The notes below the pieces were generated by a model. The model was not told the origin of the DNA, did not search any database, and worked only from the letters and a program-made list of their open reading frames with translations. Of a stretch of DNA of 64,000 bases, positions 53,785-63,073 are shown piece after piece; within the stretch, counting starts at the first letter, position 1, and the number at the start of each line of letters is the position of its first letter. Origin of the DNA: Arthrobacter sp. H-02-3 (GTDB lineage: Bacteria > Actinomycetota > Actinomycetes > Actinomycetales > Micrococcaceae); contig NZ_PYUI01000022.1 in the NCBI RefSeq assembly GCF_003097355.1, positions 22,952 to 86,951 on the forward strand, read 5' to 3'. Made by a program: the position numbers and the translations under genes.

Positions 53785-55512
53785 ATGTCTGAATCCGTTA
53801 ACTTGCCCGCCCTCGGTGAGAGCGTCACCGAAGGAACCGTCACCCGCTGGCTCAAGCAGGTCGGTGACCGGGTAGAGGTGGACGAGCCGCTGCTCGAGGT
53901 TTCCACCGACAAAGTAGACACCGAAATCCCCTCTCCGATTGCCGGCGTGATCGAGGAAATCCTCGTCGCCGAAGACGAGACCGCAGAAGTCGGCGCCCCG
54001 CTGGTCCGCATCGGCTCCGGCGACGCCGCCCCGGCCGCCGCAGAAGCTCCGGCCGCAGCCCCCGCCGAAGAGGCCCCCGCAGCATCCCCGTCGGCCGCGG
54101 AGGCTCCGGCCCCCGAGGCCGAGGCGCCTGCCGCTGCCGCCGCTGCCCCGGCTTCTGCTCCCGCCGGTGAAGGACACGACGTCACGCTTCCGGCCCTGGG
54201 CGAGAGCGTCACCGAAGGCACAGTCACCCGCTGGCTGAAGAGCGTCGGCGACACCGTGGAGGTCGACGAGCCGCTGCTCGAGGTTTCCACCGACAAGGTT
54301 GACACCGAAATTCCGTCCCCCGTCGCCGGAACCCTCCTGGAAATCCGCGTCAACGAGGACGAAACCGCCGAGGTCGGCTCCGTCCTGGCCGTCATCGGTT
54401 CCGGCGCAGCAGCCCCCGCCGCACCGGCTCCCGCAGCCGCCCCGGCTCCGGCAGCAGCCCCGGCTCCGGCAGCCGCTCCCGCAGCAGCTCCGGCTCCCGC
54501 ACCGGCGGCTCCGGCAGCCGCCCCCGCACCGGCCGCGGCGCCCGCCGCTCCGGCTAAGACAGAAGCTGCCGCGCCGGCAGAGTCCGGCTATGTCACTCCC
54601 CTCGTCCGCAAGCTGGCCAACCAGCAAGGCGTCGACATCGCGTCCCTGACCGGCACCGGCGTCGGCGGCCGCATCCGCAAGCAGGATGTGCTGGCCGCCG
54701 CCGAGGCGAAGGCCGCACCGGCAGCCACCGCTGCAGCGGGAGCTGCTGCCGCAGCCCCGTCTGCCGCTCCGGCCGCCGCAGTGTCCTCGCTGCGCGGCAC
54801 CGTGCAGAAGGCACCGCGCATCCGCCAGGTCATCGCCCGCCGCATGCGCGAGTCCCTGGACATCTCGACCCAGCTGACGCAGGTCCACGAGGTTGACATG
54901 ACCAAGGTGGCCAAGCTGCGCGCCAAGGCCAAGAACTCCTTCCAGGCCCAGAACGGCTCCAAGCTGACCTTCCTGCCCTTCATCGCCAAGGCTGTCGCCG
55001 AGGCCCTGAAGCAGCACCCGAAGATCAACGCCTCCTACGACGAGGACAAGCAGGAGATCACCTACCACAACGCCGAACACCTGGCGATTGCGGTGGACAC
55101 CGACAAGGGCCTGCTGGTTCCGGTTATCGCCGACGCCGGCAACCTGAACCTCGCCGGCCTGGCCGGCAAGATCGCCGACGTCGCGGACCGCACCCGCAAC
55201 GGCAAGATCGGCCCGGACGAGCTCTCCGGCGGAACCTTCAGCATCACCAACATCGGTTCCGTGGGCGCCCTCTTCGACACGCCGATCATCAACCAGCCGC
55301 AGGTCGCCATCCTGGGCACCGGCGCTATCGTCAAGCGCGCCGTGGTGGTCTCGGACGAGAACGGCGATGACTCGCTGGCCATCCGCTCCATGATGTACCT
55401 CTCCCTGACGTACGACCACCGCCTGGTGGACGGCGCGGATGCAGGACGCTTCCTGCAGACGCTGAAGGCACGCCTCGAAGAAGGCGCGTTCGAAGCGGAC
55501 CTGGGCCTCTGA
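53785..55512 (+). CDS. sucB: 2-oxoglutarate dehydrogenase E2, dihydrolipoyllysine succinyltransferase
   Basis: This is the E2 core of a 2-oxoacid dehydrogenase complex, most likely 2-oxoglutarate. The 575-residue protein has two lipoyl domains with nearly identical STDKVDTEIPSP loops; the lipoylated residues are Lys43 and Lys171. Each domain is followed by a long Ala/Pro linker. A peripheral subunit-binding domain follows (GYVTPLVRKLANQQGVDIASLTGTGVGGRIRKQDVL, about 270-305). The acyltransferase domain has the catalytic YDHRLVDG (His545, Asp549). AAGGAGA lies 11 bases upstream of the ATG. Actinobacterial proteins of this type can also serve pyruvate dehydrogenase, so substrate is not certain. 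Confidence 0.93.
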   Translation: MSESVNLPALGESVTEGTVTRWLKQVGDRVEVDEPLLEVSTDKVDTEIPSPIAGVIEEILVAEDETAEVGAPLVRIGSGDAAPAAAEAPAAAPAEEAPAASPSAAEAPAPEAEAPAAAAAAPASAPAGEGHDVTLPALGESVTEGTVTRWLKSVGDTVEVDEPLLEVSTDKVDTEIPSPVAGTLLEIRVNEDETAEVGSVLAVIGSGAAAPAAPAPAAAPAPAAAPAPAAAPAAAPAPAPAAPAAAPAPAAAPAAPAKTEAAAPAESGYVTPLVRKLANQQGVDIASLTGTGVGGRIRKQDVLAAAEAKAAPAATAAAGAAAAAPSAAPAAAVSSLRGTVQKAPRIRQVIARRMRESLDISTQLTQVHEVDMTKVAKLRAKAKNSFQAQNGSKLTFLPFIAKAVAEALKQHPKINASYDEDKQEITYHNAEHLAIAVDTDKGLLVPVIADAGNLNLAGLAGKIADVADRTRNGKIGPDELSGGTFSITNIGSVGALFDTPIINQPQVAILGTGAIVKRAVVVSDENGDDSLAIRSMMYLSLTYDHRLVDGADAGRFLQTLKARLEEGAFEADLGL

Positions 55513-55546
55513 CGAGCAACAGCCCGCCTGAAACACGGTGAACCGG

Positions 55547-55573
55547 GGGCACCTTCCATGACGGAAGGTGCCC
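55547..55573 (+). terminator. Terminator of sucB
   Basis: GGGCACCTTCC and GGAAGGTGCCC form a perfect 11-bp stem with loop ATGAC, 34 bases after the stop codon. The following CTCCGTCGTTT gives a weak T stretch. Confidence 0.75.
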
Positions 55574-55599
55574 TCCGTCGTTTGCCGACAGATTGTCGC

Positions 55600-55605
55600 T
55601 AAGCT
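55600..55605 (+). promoter_or_regulatory. -10 element for a leaderless small membrane protein mRNA
   Basis: TAAGCT is followed by GGTGCC and the ATG at 55612. No Shine-Dalgarno sequence is present. Confidence 0.5.
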
Positions 55606-55611
55606 GGTGCC

Positions 55612-55962
55612 ATGGACACTCTTAAATACATTCTGATCTTCCTGCACGTCTTGGGCGCCGCCGCGATCGTCGGCGGCTGGTTCGCCACCTTCAAGAAGCC
55701 CACCGTCCTGCCGGTGCAGCTGTACGGCGCTATTGCCCAGCTGGTCACGGGGCTGGCGCTCGTAGGGATCCTGGGGGCCACCCACGAACCGGTCAACTAC
55801 TTCAAGATCACCGTCAAATTGGTGATCGCCATCGTTGTGCTGGTGGCCGCCATCATCGGGTACCGGAAGGCTGCTTCCGGGGCTGAGGTCCCCAAGGGTC
55901 TGGCGCACGCCGTCGGAGGCATGGCACTGATCAACATTGCCGTCGCCACGCTCTGGAACTAG
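55612..55962 (+). CDS. Small integral membrane protein, four helices
   Basis: This is a 116-residue membrane protein. Helices are seen at about 4-22 (YILIFLHVLGAAAIVGGWF), 34-54 (VQLYGAIAQLVTGLALVGIL), 66-84 (ITVKLVIAIVVLVAAIIGY) and 98-115. Conserved-looking features are the histidine in helix 1 (FLHVLG) and FATFKKPT in the first loop; together these resemble small haem- or quinone-linked membrane families such as DUF2269, but I cannot assign it. It stands alone between two hairpins. A -10 hexamer 6 bases before the ATG suggests a leaderless message. Confidence 0.82.
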   Translation: MDTLKYILIFLHVLGAAAIVGGWFATFKKPTVLPVQLYGAIAQLVTGLALVGILGATHEPVNYFKITVKLVIAIVVLVAAIIGYRKAASGAEVPKGLAHAVGGMALINIAVATLWN

Positions 55963-55985
55963 CAGTCCCCGACGTCAACGACAGC

Positions 55986-56026
55986 GACGGCGCCGCACCC
56001 CTAGACAGGGGTGTGGCGCCGCCGTC
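55986..56026 (+). terminator. Terminator after the small membrane protein
   Basis: GACGGCGCCGCACCCC pairs with GGGGTGTGGCGCCGCCGTC across TAGACA with small mismatches. GTT follows, 24 bases after the stop. Confidence 0.75.
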
Positions 56027-56169
56027 GTTAAGCAGTCCCCGCCAGAGCCGGTCATAATCCACTGACAGCGGAACCCCCGTGCGCAGGCGGCGCCGAATCC
56101 CTAGGATGGACACGGATGATCCGGCGGATCGCCGGATCTGTGGGATGACAACGATCTTGAGGAGTGGAC

Positions 56170-56598
56170 ATGGCAGCAACACGCACCGCGCACACTGTAT
56201 GGAATGGCGACCTGATGACGGGCGCCGGCAACACGACGCTGGACAGCTCCGGACTGGGTAACTTCGATGTCACCTGGAAGGCGCGCGCCGAGGCATCCGA
56301 GGGCAAGACCAGCCCCGAAGAGCTCATCGCCGCGGCCCACTCGGCCTGCTTCTCCATGGCATTCAGCCTCGCTGTCGCCCAGGCCGGCCACACGCCCGAG
56401 CAAGTCAACACCAAGGCGGATGTCACCTTCGTGCCCGGCACCGGCATCACGGACAGCCACCTGACCGTGAGCGCGCGGATCCCGGGGATCACGGAGGACG
56501 AATTCCAGCGCATCGCTGAGGAAGCCAAGGTGGGCTGCCCCGTCTCGGCCGCCCTCACCGGCATCAAGATCACCCTGGATGCGACCCTGGCCTCCTAG
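56170..56598 (+). CDS. OsmC family peroxiredoxin
   Basis: This is a 142-residue thiol peroxidase of the OsmC subgroup, which reduces organic hydroperoxides. The two catalytic cysteines are Cys60 in AAHSACFSMAFSLA and Cys123 in AKVGCPVSAAL. The N-terminal strand region TVWNGDLMTGAGNTTLDSSGLG and the family TSPEELIAAAHSAC are as expected. OsmC-type members often use lipoylated proteins as reductant, which is of note beside lpdA and sucB. GAGGAG lies 5 bases before the ATG at 56170. A bidirectional terminator follows. Confidence 0.93.
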   Translation: MAATRTAHTVWNGDLMTGAGNTTLDSSGLGNFDVTWKARAEASEGKTSPEELIAAAHSACFSMAFSLAVAQAGHTPEQVNTKADVTFVPGTGITDSHLTVSARIPGITEDEFQRIAEEAKVGCPVSAALTGIKITLDATLAS

Positions 56599-56617
56599 TT
56601 CTTCACGCAGCAAAGCG

Positions 56618-56660
56618 AAGGCCCCCGCCACCCTGGATTTTCCAGGGCAGCGGGGGCCTT
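56618..56660. terminator. Bidirectional terminator between osmC-type gene and S41 protease
   Basis: AAGGCCCCCGC pairs with GCGGGGGCCTT and an inner CCCTGG with CCAGGG, around the loop ATTTT; a CA/CA internal loop separates the stems. TTGCTTT follows on the plus side. It lies between convergent genes. Confidence 0.85.
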
Positions 56661-56728
56661 TGCTTTGGGTCTTTTCGCGAGGGGTTTCGCGGCAGGTTCC
56701 CCGCGGAAGCGCGGACCCGCGGGGCTGC

Positions 56729-59700
56729 CTAGGCCTGGCTGCCCTGCCGGCGTGCAGGCAACGGGGCGGGCCGGACACGGCGGTAGCCCTCGCGCAGCGG
56801 GGGACGGTCCGTGGGCAGTTCCTGGATCATTTCCTTCAACGCCCCGATGCCGTATTCCAGCTGCGGGTCAGTGCCGGCGGCGTAGGCGTGCGGCGGGAAG
56901 GTCACTTCGATGTCCGGGGTGACGCCGAAGTTCTCCACGCCCCAGCCGACGCCGCCGGCGAACCAGGTGGCGTAGCGCGGCTGGGTCACGCCCGTACCGT
57001 CGGCCAGCGCGAAGCGGTTGTCGATTCCGACGACGCCGCCCCACGTGCGGGTGCCAATGACGGGTCCGATCCCCCGCAGCTTGGAGACCTGGGTGATGAT
57101 GTCGCCGTCGGATCCGGCGAACTCGTCCGTCAGGATGATGACCGGTCCGCGCGGTGCGTGGTGCGGGTAGGTCCGCGGTTTCTCCCCGCGCGGCATGCTC
57201 CAGCCGGTGACCTTGCGTCCGATGAGTTCGGCCACGAGCTGGGAGGTGTGGCCGCCGCGGTTGCGGCGGACATCGACGATCAGCCCGTCGAGGGCGGTTT
57301 CGGTGTCGAGGTCGCGATGCAGCTGGGCCCAGCCATTGGCCATCATGTCCGGGATGTGGAGGTAGCCGAACGTTCCGTTGGAGGCTTCGCGGACGGTCCG
57401 CCGGTTGCCGGCGACCCATTCCTGGTACCGCAGGCGTTCCTCGTCCTTGACCGGGACCACGGCCACGCGGCGCTGGCCGCCCGCGGCTTCGCCGTGGCCG
57501 GCACCGTTGCGCAGGGTGAGTTCGACGGCGCGGCCGGCCGCGCCGACGAGCTGCATGGCCGGGGTCAGCGATTCGGTAAGTACGACGCCGTCGATCGCCA
57601 GCAGGACGTCGCCGGGCTTGACGTCGGCGCCGGGCCGGGTCAGCGGAGAAGTAGCGAGCGGATCCGAGGACTCCCCCGCCAGGATGCGGGTGATTTCCCA
57701 GCCCTCGCCGGTGAACTCAAGGTCCGCACCGAGCCGGCCCTGGGGGCTGCTGCCGTTCTCGGCGACAGCCATCGGGCGGACATAGGCGTGGGACGTGCCC
57801 AGTTCGCCGTGCAGCTCCCACAACAGGTCCACGAGGTCATCGTGCGAGCCGAGACGCTCCACCACGGGACGGTAGCGGGCGTGGATGGATTCCCAATCCT
57901 GGCCAGCCATGTCTTCGGTCCAGAAGAAGTCGCGCTGGAGCCGCCATGCCTCGTCGAAGGCCTGGCCCCACACGCTGAGCGGGTCCATCTGCACGCGGAT
58001 GCGCCCGAGGTCCACCTTGACGAGCTGGCCGGATTCCTCGTCGGCCTTGGCGCCCGCGGGAGTGACCCGGATCTGTTTGTCCTGGATGAACACGATCTTT
58101 TCCCCGTCGCCGGAGATCCGGTAGCTGTCCAGCGCCTCCACGATGGTGGAGGTGCGTCGCTTGGCGAGGTCGTAGCGGACCAGACTGGGTGCGGCGCCCT
58201 TGTCCTCAAGGCTGGCCCGGCCTTCACCTGTGGTGCCGGAGAGTTCATTGTCCAGCCAGAGCAGGGCGCCGGAAGCGGCGGTCAGTGTGGAGTAGTTGCC
58301 TTGCGGCACGGGGACACCGATGACGCGGTGGGCCAGGCCTTCGGCGTCGACCCGCACGGCCGGCACCTGCTTCGCTGCGGGCGACGCCGCGGGTCCGGCA
58401 CCGGTCACCGCGGCACCGTCCGCGTCTGCGTCCGTGTCTGCATCGATCTGCAGGTCGACGCTCGGGCCGAACGGGGACGGGGTGTCCGCGGCGAGGGCCA
58501 CAAGGTAGGGCTTGATCGGGCTCGGGAAGGACAGATCGAAGGAGTGTCCGTCGTAGACCGGATCGAAGCTGCGGTTGGAAAGGAAGGCGAGGTATTTGCC
58601 GTCCGGGGTGAACGACGGCGATTCGTCGCGGAACCGGCCGTCGGTGACGTCAATGATCGCAGTCTGCGTGCCGCCGTCGGTCCTGGCGATCCGGAGCCGG
58701 CTGCGGGAACCGAAGGACGTGACCGGCTCGGACCAGCCGAGCCAGGCGGAGTCCGGGGACCAGGTGAATCCTTCGATGCTGCCCTCCCCGATGCTGCTGA
58801 GCAGGGACATGGTGCGCGTGCGCGTATCGGCAAGGTAGATGTCACCGAAGGCGGTGCCTACCGCGAGCCAGCGCCCGTCGGGGCTGGCTTCGATGGCGCT
58901 GGCCCGGCTGGGCCTGGGGAAGTCGATCCGCGTGAGACCGCCGGATGTCGGCGTCTCGGTCCCGGCGGTGCCAGATGTGCCGGTGCTGGATGCGTGAGTC
59001 GCGGCGGCCGCGGCGGGGCTGGACACAGAGCCGCCTGCCACCGCTGGCGTGGTTCCCGTGCCCGTCAGCGCGGCCGCGGACACCGGCTTCGGCAGCGGGA
59101 TGCCGGCCCCGGATTCTTCAGACTGGACTGACTGAAGAGGCTGCGGCGCCTTCGGGGCCCCAGCGAGTCCGCCGGACAGGGGCGCCGCAATTGACTTGAG
59201 GTACAGGGCCTCGACGCCGTCGTGGTCGGCGACATAGGCGATCCGGCCCTCGCCGAAGGGCCGGGGAAGCCGTGCCCGGACGCCCGGGGTGGCCTCAAGG
59301 ACGCGGGAGGGGCCGTCCTTGTGCCGCAGCCAGTGGAGGGTTCCGTGGGATTCGACGGCGCTGGACGCGCCGGTGCGGTCCGGAATGACGTCGCCGAGGT
59401 GCCGTGAGGGCTTCAGCGGGGCGGGACGGCGGGCTTGCGAGGCGGAGCCCAGCGAAATGTCGAGTTTGACCGCCTCCGCGTCCAGGCTCGGCAGCAGCCA
59501 GAGTTCCCCGGCAGATTCGAAAATGACGCGTTCGCCGTCGGTGGAGGCGTGGCGCACGTAGAAGTCCTCGTGGTCCGTATGGCGCCGCAGGTCGCTGCCG
59601 TTGGGCAGTACTGAATAGAGGTTTCCGTAGCCCTCGTGGTCGGACAGGAAGGCGATTCGGCCCTTGACCCACAGGGGGTCTGTGAGATTGCCGTCCAGCC

Positions 59701-60268
59701 CGGCGGCGAGCCGCTCGAATTCGCCGTTTCCGTCGGCGTCGATCCACAGCTTGCCCGCGGCGCCGCCACGGTAACGCTTCCACCATGCCGGCTCACGCGA
59801 CAACACGCTGGCAAGCACCACGGGACGTTCGTCGCCGACGACGGGGCCGAAAGCCACCGATTCCACCGGGCCGAAGGGAAGTTCATCCGCCCAGCCGCCT
59901 GCGACGGGGAGGCTGTAGGCATGGGTGTGGCGGCTGTCGGACTGGCGGAACGCGCTGGTGACCAGGACGTCGCCGTCGGGCGTGAAGCCCTTGACCCGGG
60001 TGGAGCTGTGGCCGAAGTAACTCAGCTGGCGGTAGCCGCCGCCGTCGACGTCGGCAATGACGACTTCCGGGGCAGTCCCCTGGACGACAGTCCACACCAG
60101 GCGCTTGCCGTCGGGGCTGAAACGGGGGTTGCGGGCCGGCAATTGCAGGGAGGAGACGCGCCAGGCACGGCCCCCGCCCACGGGTGCAATCCAGACGTCG
60201 TCCTCGGCCACGAAGGTGACCAGATCGCCGTGGAGATGCGGGAAACGGAAGTAACTCGAGGGGGTCAT
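56729..60268 (-). CDS. Tricorn-type S41 family protease
   Basis: This is a 1179-residue homologue of the archaeal tricorn protease, a large cytosolic peptidase acting downstream of the proteasome. The N-terminal half is beta-propeller repeats (YFRFPHLHGDLVTFVAEDDVWIAPVGGG, then ARNPRFSPDGKRLVWT and similar SPDG repeats). A second propeller carries ASPDGRWLAVGTAFGDIYLAD and FTPDGKYLAFLSNR. A PDZ-like domain (VKPGDVLLAIDGVVL, about 890-950) is followed by the S41 catalytic domain with the nucleophile Ser1053 in DEFAGSDGDI and GTRTWGGVVGI. An Ala/Thr-rich low-complexity linker (about 385-445) separates the propellers. The ATG at 60268 lacks a ribosome binding site; TATGAT lies 6 bases upstream. 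Confidence 0.94.
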   Translation of the reverse strand: MTPSSYFRFPHLHGDLVTFVAEDDVWIAPVGGGRAWRVSSLQLPARNPRFSPDGKRLVWTVVQGTAPEVVIADVDGGGYRQLSYFGHSSTRVKGFTPDGDVLVTSAFRQSDSRHTHAYSLPVAGGWADELPFGPVESVAFGPVVGDERPVVLASVLSREPAWWKRYRGGAAGKLWIDADGNGEFERLAAGLDGNLTDPLWVKGRIAFLSDHEGYGNLYSVLPNGSDLRRHTDHEDFYVRHASTDGERVIFESAGELWLLPSLDAEAVKLDISLGSASQARRPAPLKPSRHLGDVIPDRTGASSAVESHGTLHWLRHKDGPSRVLEATPGVRARLPRPFGEGRIAYVADHDGVEALYLKSIAAPLSGGLAGAPKAPQPLQSVQSEESGAGIPLPKPVSAAALTGTGTTPAVAGGSVSSPAAAAATHASSTGTSGTAGTETPTSGGLTRIDFPRPSRASAIEASPDGRWLAVGTAFGDIYLADTRTRTMSLLSSIGEGSIEGFTWSPDSAWLGWSEPVTSFGSRSRLRIARTDGGTQTAIIDVTDGRFRDESPSFTPDGKYLAFLSNRSFDPVYDGHSFDLSFPSPIKPYLVALAADTPSPFGPSVDLQIDADTDADADGAAVTGAGPAASPAAKQVPAVRVDAEGLAHRVIGVPVPQGNYSTLTAASGALLWLDNELSGTTGEGRASLEDKGAAPSLVRYDLAKRRTSTIVEALDSYRISGDGEKIVFIQDKQIRVTPAGAKADEESGQLVKVDLGRIRVQMDPLSVWGQAFDEAWRLQRDFFWTEDMAGQDWESIHARYRPVVERLGSHDDLVDLLWELHGELGTSHAYVRPMAVAENGSSPQGRLGADLEFTGEGWEITRILAGESSDPLATSPLTRPGADVKPGDVLLAIDGVVLTESLTPAMQLVGAAGRAVELTLRNGAGHGEAAGGQRRVAVVPVKDEERLRYQEWVAGNRRTVREASNGTFGYLHIPDMMANGWAQLHRDLDTETALDGLIVDVRRNRGGHTSQLVAELIGRKVTGWSMPRGEKPRTYPHHAPRGPVIILTDEFAGSDGDIITQVSKLRGIGPVIGTRTWGGVVGIDNRFALADGTGVTQPRYATWFAGGVGWGVENFGVTPDIEVTFPPHAYAAGTDPQLEYGIGALKEMIQELPTDRPPLREGYRRVRPAPLPARRQGSQA

Positions 60269-60274
60269 CGTTCG

Positions 60275-60280
60275 ATCATA
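60275..60280 (-). promoter_or_regulatory. -10 element for a leaderless S41 protease mRNA
   Basis: TATGAT on the minus strand is separated by CGAACG from the ATG at 60268. No ribosome binding site is seen. This is the best -10 match of the set. Confidence 0.55.
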
Positions 60281-60342
60281 GCTACAACGGCCCGTACGGC
60301 CCGGAAGGTTTCGCCGCCGTGCCGGGCGTGGTGAGATGGATC

Positions 60343-61236
60343 ATGCGAATCCTTGTTGCCGGAGCCTCCGGGCTGATCGGAACCGCCCTTTCCAACGCAC
60401 TGCGCAGCGGAGGGCATGACGTCGTCGCCCTGGTCAGGCGTCCCCCCGCCTCGCCGGCCGAGTTCCAGTGGGATCCGGCCGCCGGCCGGGTCGATGACAC
60501 CGCGTTGAAGGGCGCGGACGCGGTGGTCAACCTCTCCGGCGCCGGTATAGGCGACCGGCCCTGGACGCGGGCACGGATTGAGGAGCTTCGTAGCTCCCGG
60601 TTGGGCGCGACGCAAACTTTGACGACGGCGATGGCCCGGCAGGACACGCCTCCGGCAGTCTTCCTCAGCCAGTCGGCATCCGGCTACTACGGCAACGCAG
60701 GGTCCGTGGTGCTGCGTGAGACCGCGCCTGCCGGCACGGGCACGCTCGCGCGGATCTGCGTCGACTGGGAGGCCGCGGCACATGAGGCTCCCCCGGGCAT
60801 CCGCGTGGTCACGCCCCGAACCGGCGTCGTCCTCAGCCGCTCCGGGGGCGCGCTGGGCCGGCTCATGCCGCTGCTGCGCCTCGGCGTCGGTGGCCCACTC
60901 GGCAACGGCAAGCAGTACTGGCCGTGGGTGACCTTGCCGGACGTGGCGGGCGCCCTGTCCTTCCTGCTCACATCCCCGGTGTCCGGGCCGGTGAACGTCA
61001 GCGCCCCCGAAACCGCCGATGTGAACTCCCTGATCTCGCAACTGGCGGAGGCGCTGCACCGCCCTGCGGTGCTGCGGGTTCCCGCCCCGGTGCTGCGGCT
61101 GGTGATGGGCCAGCTGGCCGAGGAATTGCTGCTGGCGAGCCAGCGGCTGGAACCGGCTGTCCTGGCCGGGAACGGCTTCGAATGGCAGCACCCCTCACTC
61201 GCCAAGGCCACGGCGTGGGTGGCCGGCCGGGACTGA
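60343..61236 (+). CDS. TIGR01777 family NAD-dependent epimerase-like protein
   Basis: This is a 297-residue extended short-chain dehydrogenase/epimerase of the TIGR01777 (YfcH/SULA-like) family. It starts MRILVAGASGLIGTALSNALRSGGHDVVALVRRP, the NAD(P)-binding motif. It continues with VVNLSGAGIGDRPWTRARIEELRSSRLGAT, the SQSASGYYGNAG catalytic-site region with Tyr-Tyr, and the C-terminal DUF1731 (VLRVPAPVLRLVMGQLAEELLLASQRLEPAVLAGNGFEWQHPSL). The reaction is unknown. I chose the ATG at 60343; an upstream GTG at 60319 is possible. It diverges from the S41 protease by 74 bases. Confidence 0.93.
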   Translation: MRILVAGASGLIGTALSNALRSGGHDVVALVRRPPASPAEFQWDPAAGRVDDTALKGADAVVNLSGAGIGDRPWTRARIEELRSSRLGATQTLTTAMARQDTPPAVFLSQSASGYYGNAGSVVLRETAPAGTGTLARICVDWEAAAHEAPPGIRVVTPRTGVVLSRSGGALGRLMPLLRLGVGGPLGNGKQYWPWVTLPDVAGALSFLLTSPVSGPVNVSAPETADVNSLISQLAEALHRPAVLRVPAPVLRLVMGQLAEELLLASQRLEPAVLAGNGFEWQHPSLAKATAWVAGRD

Positions 61237-61274
61237 CCTCAACCCTGCTGGCCGGACGCGTCTCATCGGACGGA

Positions 61275-61308
61275 GCTAACCGGAGGCAGCAGGCCTCCTC
61301 CGGTTAGC
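61275..61308. terminator. Hairpin between epimerase and kinase genes
   Basis: GCTAACCGGAGG (61275-61286) and CCTCCGGTTAGC (61297-61308) form a perfect 12-bp stem. It overlaps the stop codon of the kinase gene (61304-61306) and probably serves both convergent transcripts. Confidence 0.7.
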
Positions 61309-63073
61309 CGGCGTCAGGATCCCCGGGGAGGATCTCGGCAATCCGCCAGCGTCCGTCGACCGGCACCAGGACAAACTCAAGCTGCTGTGCGGCAGCGGCC
61401 GGGACCTCTCCCACCACGTTCCCGCCGCCGTCAAGCTCCTTGTACCCGGAGGACTCCGTCGTGATTGCCACCACGGCCCGGCCGGGGCTGCTGTCCGCGG
61501 CGGTTTCGACCCTGGTCAAGGCGGTCGAGAATCCGGCCAGGACATGGCCGGCCCCGCTGAGCTGCGTCCTGATCCTCTCGTCGGCAACAGCGGCGGCCGA
61601 CGCCGGAGCATTGACGGCGTCGAGCAGGCCGAAGTCCCCGGAGGTGAACGCGAGCGAGCGGAGCCGGGCGAGACCGCGGACGGCCTCTGCGGGGTCCGTC
61701 GAGGCCAGCAGTGCCTCCAGATCCGGGCGTACAGCGCTTTCCCCGCCGCCGGCCGTCGGCGTCTCGTCTGCCGGGCCGGGCGACGGCTCAGCCGCCGTCC
61801 CTGCAGCGCCGGTAGGTTCCGCCGGCACCGGCGAGCCGGGGCCCGCACCGTCGTCGGCCCCGAGCGCGGAAAAAAATCCGGCGACGGCGTCGCGTGCCGG
61901 CGCACCGCCGGCCAGCAGCCACGTGCCGGCCAGCAGAACCAGAGCCGTGAGACTGAGCGAAACGGCCCATCGTGCGGGGGTCCTTCGGAAGCCTCGGTGG
62001 GCTCCGGCCGCCCCGGTGGTGCCCGGGCGCCGCCACGGACCGGGCGTTCCAGAACGGGACCGCCATGACTGTTCCTGTGCTGAACCCGGCTGCTTCCTGC
62101 GCAGGAAGCCCCCGGCGGGTGCCAACCCGCGCCCGTGCCGCCGGAGCTTCACCGGCCGGCGCCTGCGCGGCCCGGGCTGCACATCCCGGCGGGTGAGCAA
62201 TTGTGGAATGACCGTCGGATGGACGGTGATAGAGAGGTCCACGGGCTCTGCCGTGCTGCTGCGGTAGACCGCGGCGGCCAGGTCTGCGGCCGACGGACGC
62301 TGCCTCCGGTCCTCGTTCAGTCCGGCCTCGAGGGCTGCCACCAACGCGGCCGGAACCTCAGGGACGAGGAGGCGGAGGGGCGGCCGCTGCGCACCGGGCT
62401 CTGGAGCCCGTCCGGTCAGGCAGTACCAGCCCAGGGCCGCGAGCGAGTAAACGTCCCGTTCCGGCTGTAGGCCGGCCCGCACCGCGTCCGCCGGGGCCGG
62501 ATCACGGAATCCATCGGTGCCGGCTTCCACGGTCGAGGTGGCGTCGGCCACCATTCGTGCGACCCCCAGATCGGCGAGCAGGGGTTTGCCGGAGGCGGTG
62601 AACAGCACGTTGCCGGGGGCCACATCGCCATGGGTGAACCCTTGGCCGTGAAGGTACGCCAGGGCCTGAGCGATCGGCGTCAGGACTGTCACCGTCTCGC
62701 CGGGCCCCAGGCGTCCCCGGCCCGCGACGAGCGCCGCCAGCGAGCCGCCGGGAGCGTAGTCGAGCGCCAGCCCGAGGCCGCCCTCGCCCGCCTCAGGAGG
62801 CCGCCGCAGGCGAACCACTGCGTGGGCGCGGACCAGGTGGTCATGCTCCAGTGCGGACAGGATACGGACTTCACGCCGGATCGCCGCTTCCGTTTCCGCG
62901 TCCTCCGCCGCGGTGCCGGAGCCGGTGTCAAAGCATTTGAGGGCGAAGTCGCGGCGGGTGAACTGTTCGGTCACGAGCCAGACCGTGGCGCTGCCGCCGA
63001 CGCCCAGGCAACGGCCGACGTCGTAGCCTCTCACTATGGGGGCCGGACTTCCGGCCATTGCGGAATCTTCCAT
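61304..63073 (-). CDS. Membrane-anchored serine/threonine protein kinase, non-RD type
   Basis: This is a protein of about 589 residues. The kinase domain (about 15-270) has the glycine loop CLGVGGSATVWL, Lys46 in FALKCFD, the catalytic loop HGDVAPGN (Asp150) in place of HRDLKPEN, and DLG (Asp168) in place of DFG. Key catalytic residues are present, so it is probably active but not regulated through an Arg-Asp pair. A basic linker (about 310-380) is followed by one transmembrane helix (WAVSLSLTALVLLAGTWLLAGG). An extracytoplasmic Ala/Pro-rich region and a folded C-terminal domain resembling an NTF2/SnoaL-like fold (QQLEFVLVPVDGRWRIAEILPG) complete it. The start is uncertain: ATG 63073 (with TATTCC 6 bases upstream) or ATG 63058. 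Confidence 0.88.
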   Translation of the reverse strand: MEDSAMAGSPAPIVRGYDVGRCLGVGGSATVWLVTEQFTRRDFALKCFDTGSGTAAEDAETEAAIRREVRILSALEHDHLVRAHAVVRLRRPPEAGEGGLGLALDYAPGGSLAALVAGRGRLGPGETVTVLTPIAQALAYLHGQGFTHGDVAPGNVLFTASGKPLLADLGVARMVADATSTVEAGTDGFRDPAPADAVRAGLQPERDVYSLAALGWYCLTGRAPEPGAQRPPLRLLVPEVPAALVAALEAGLNEDRRQRPSAADLAAAVYRSSTAEPVDLSITVHPTVIPQLLTRRDVQPGPRRRRPVKLRRHGRGLAPAGGFLRRKQPGSAQEQSWRSRSGTPGPWRRPGTTGAAGAHRGFRRTPARWAVSLSLTALVLLAGTWLLAGGAPARDAVAGFFSALGADDGAGPGSPVPAEPTGAAGTAAEPSPGPADETPTAGGGESAVRPDLEALLASTDPAEAVRGLARLRSLAFTSGDFGLLDAVNAPASAAAVADERIRTQLSGAGHVLAGFSTALTRVETAADSSPGRAVVAITTESSGYKELDGGGNVVGEVPAAAAQQLEFVLVPVDGRWRIAEILPGDPDAG

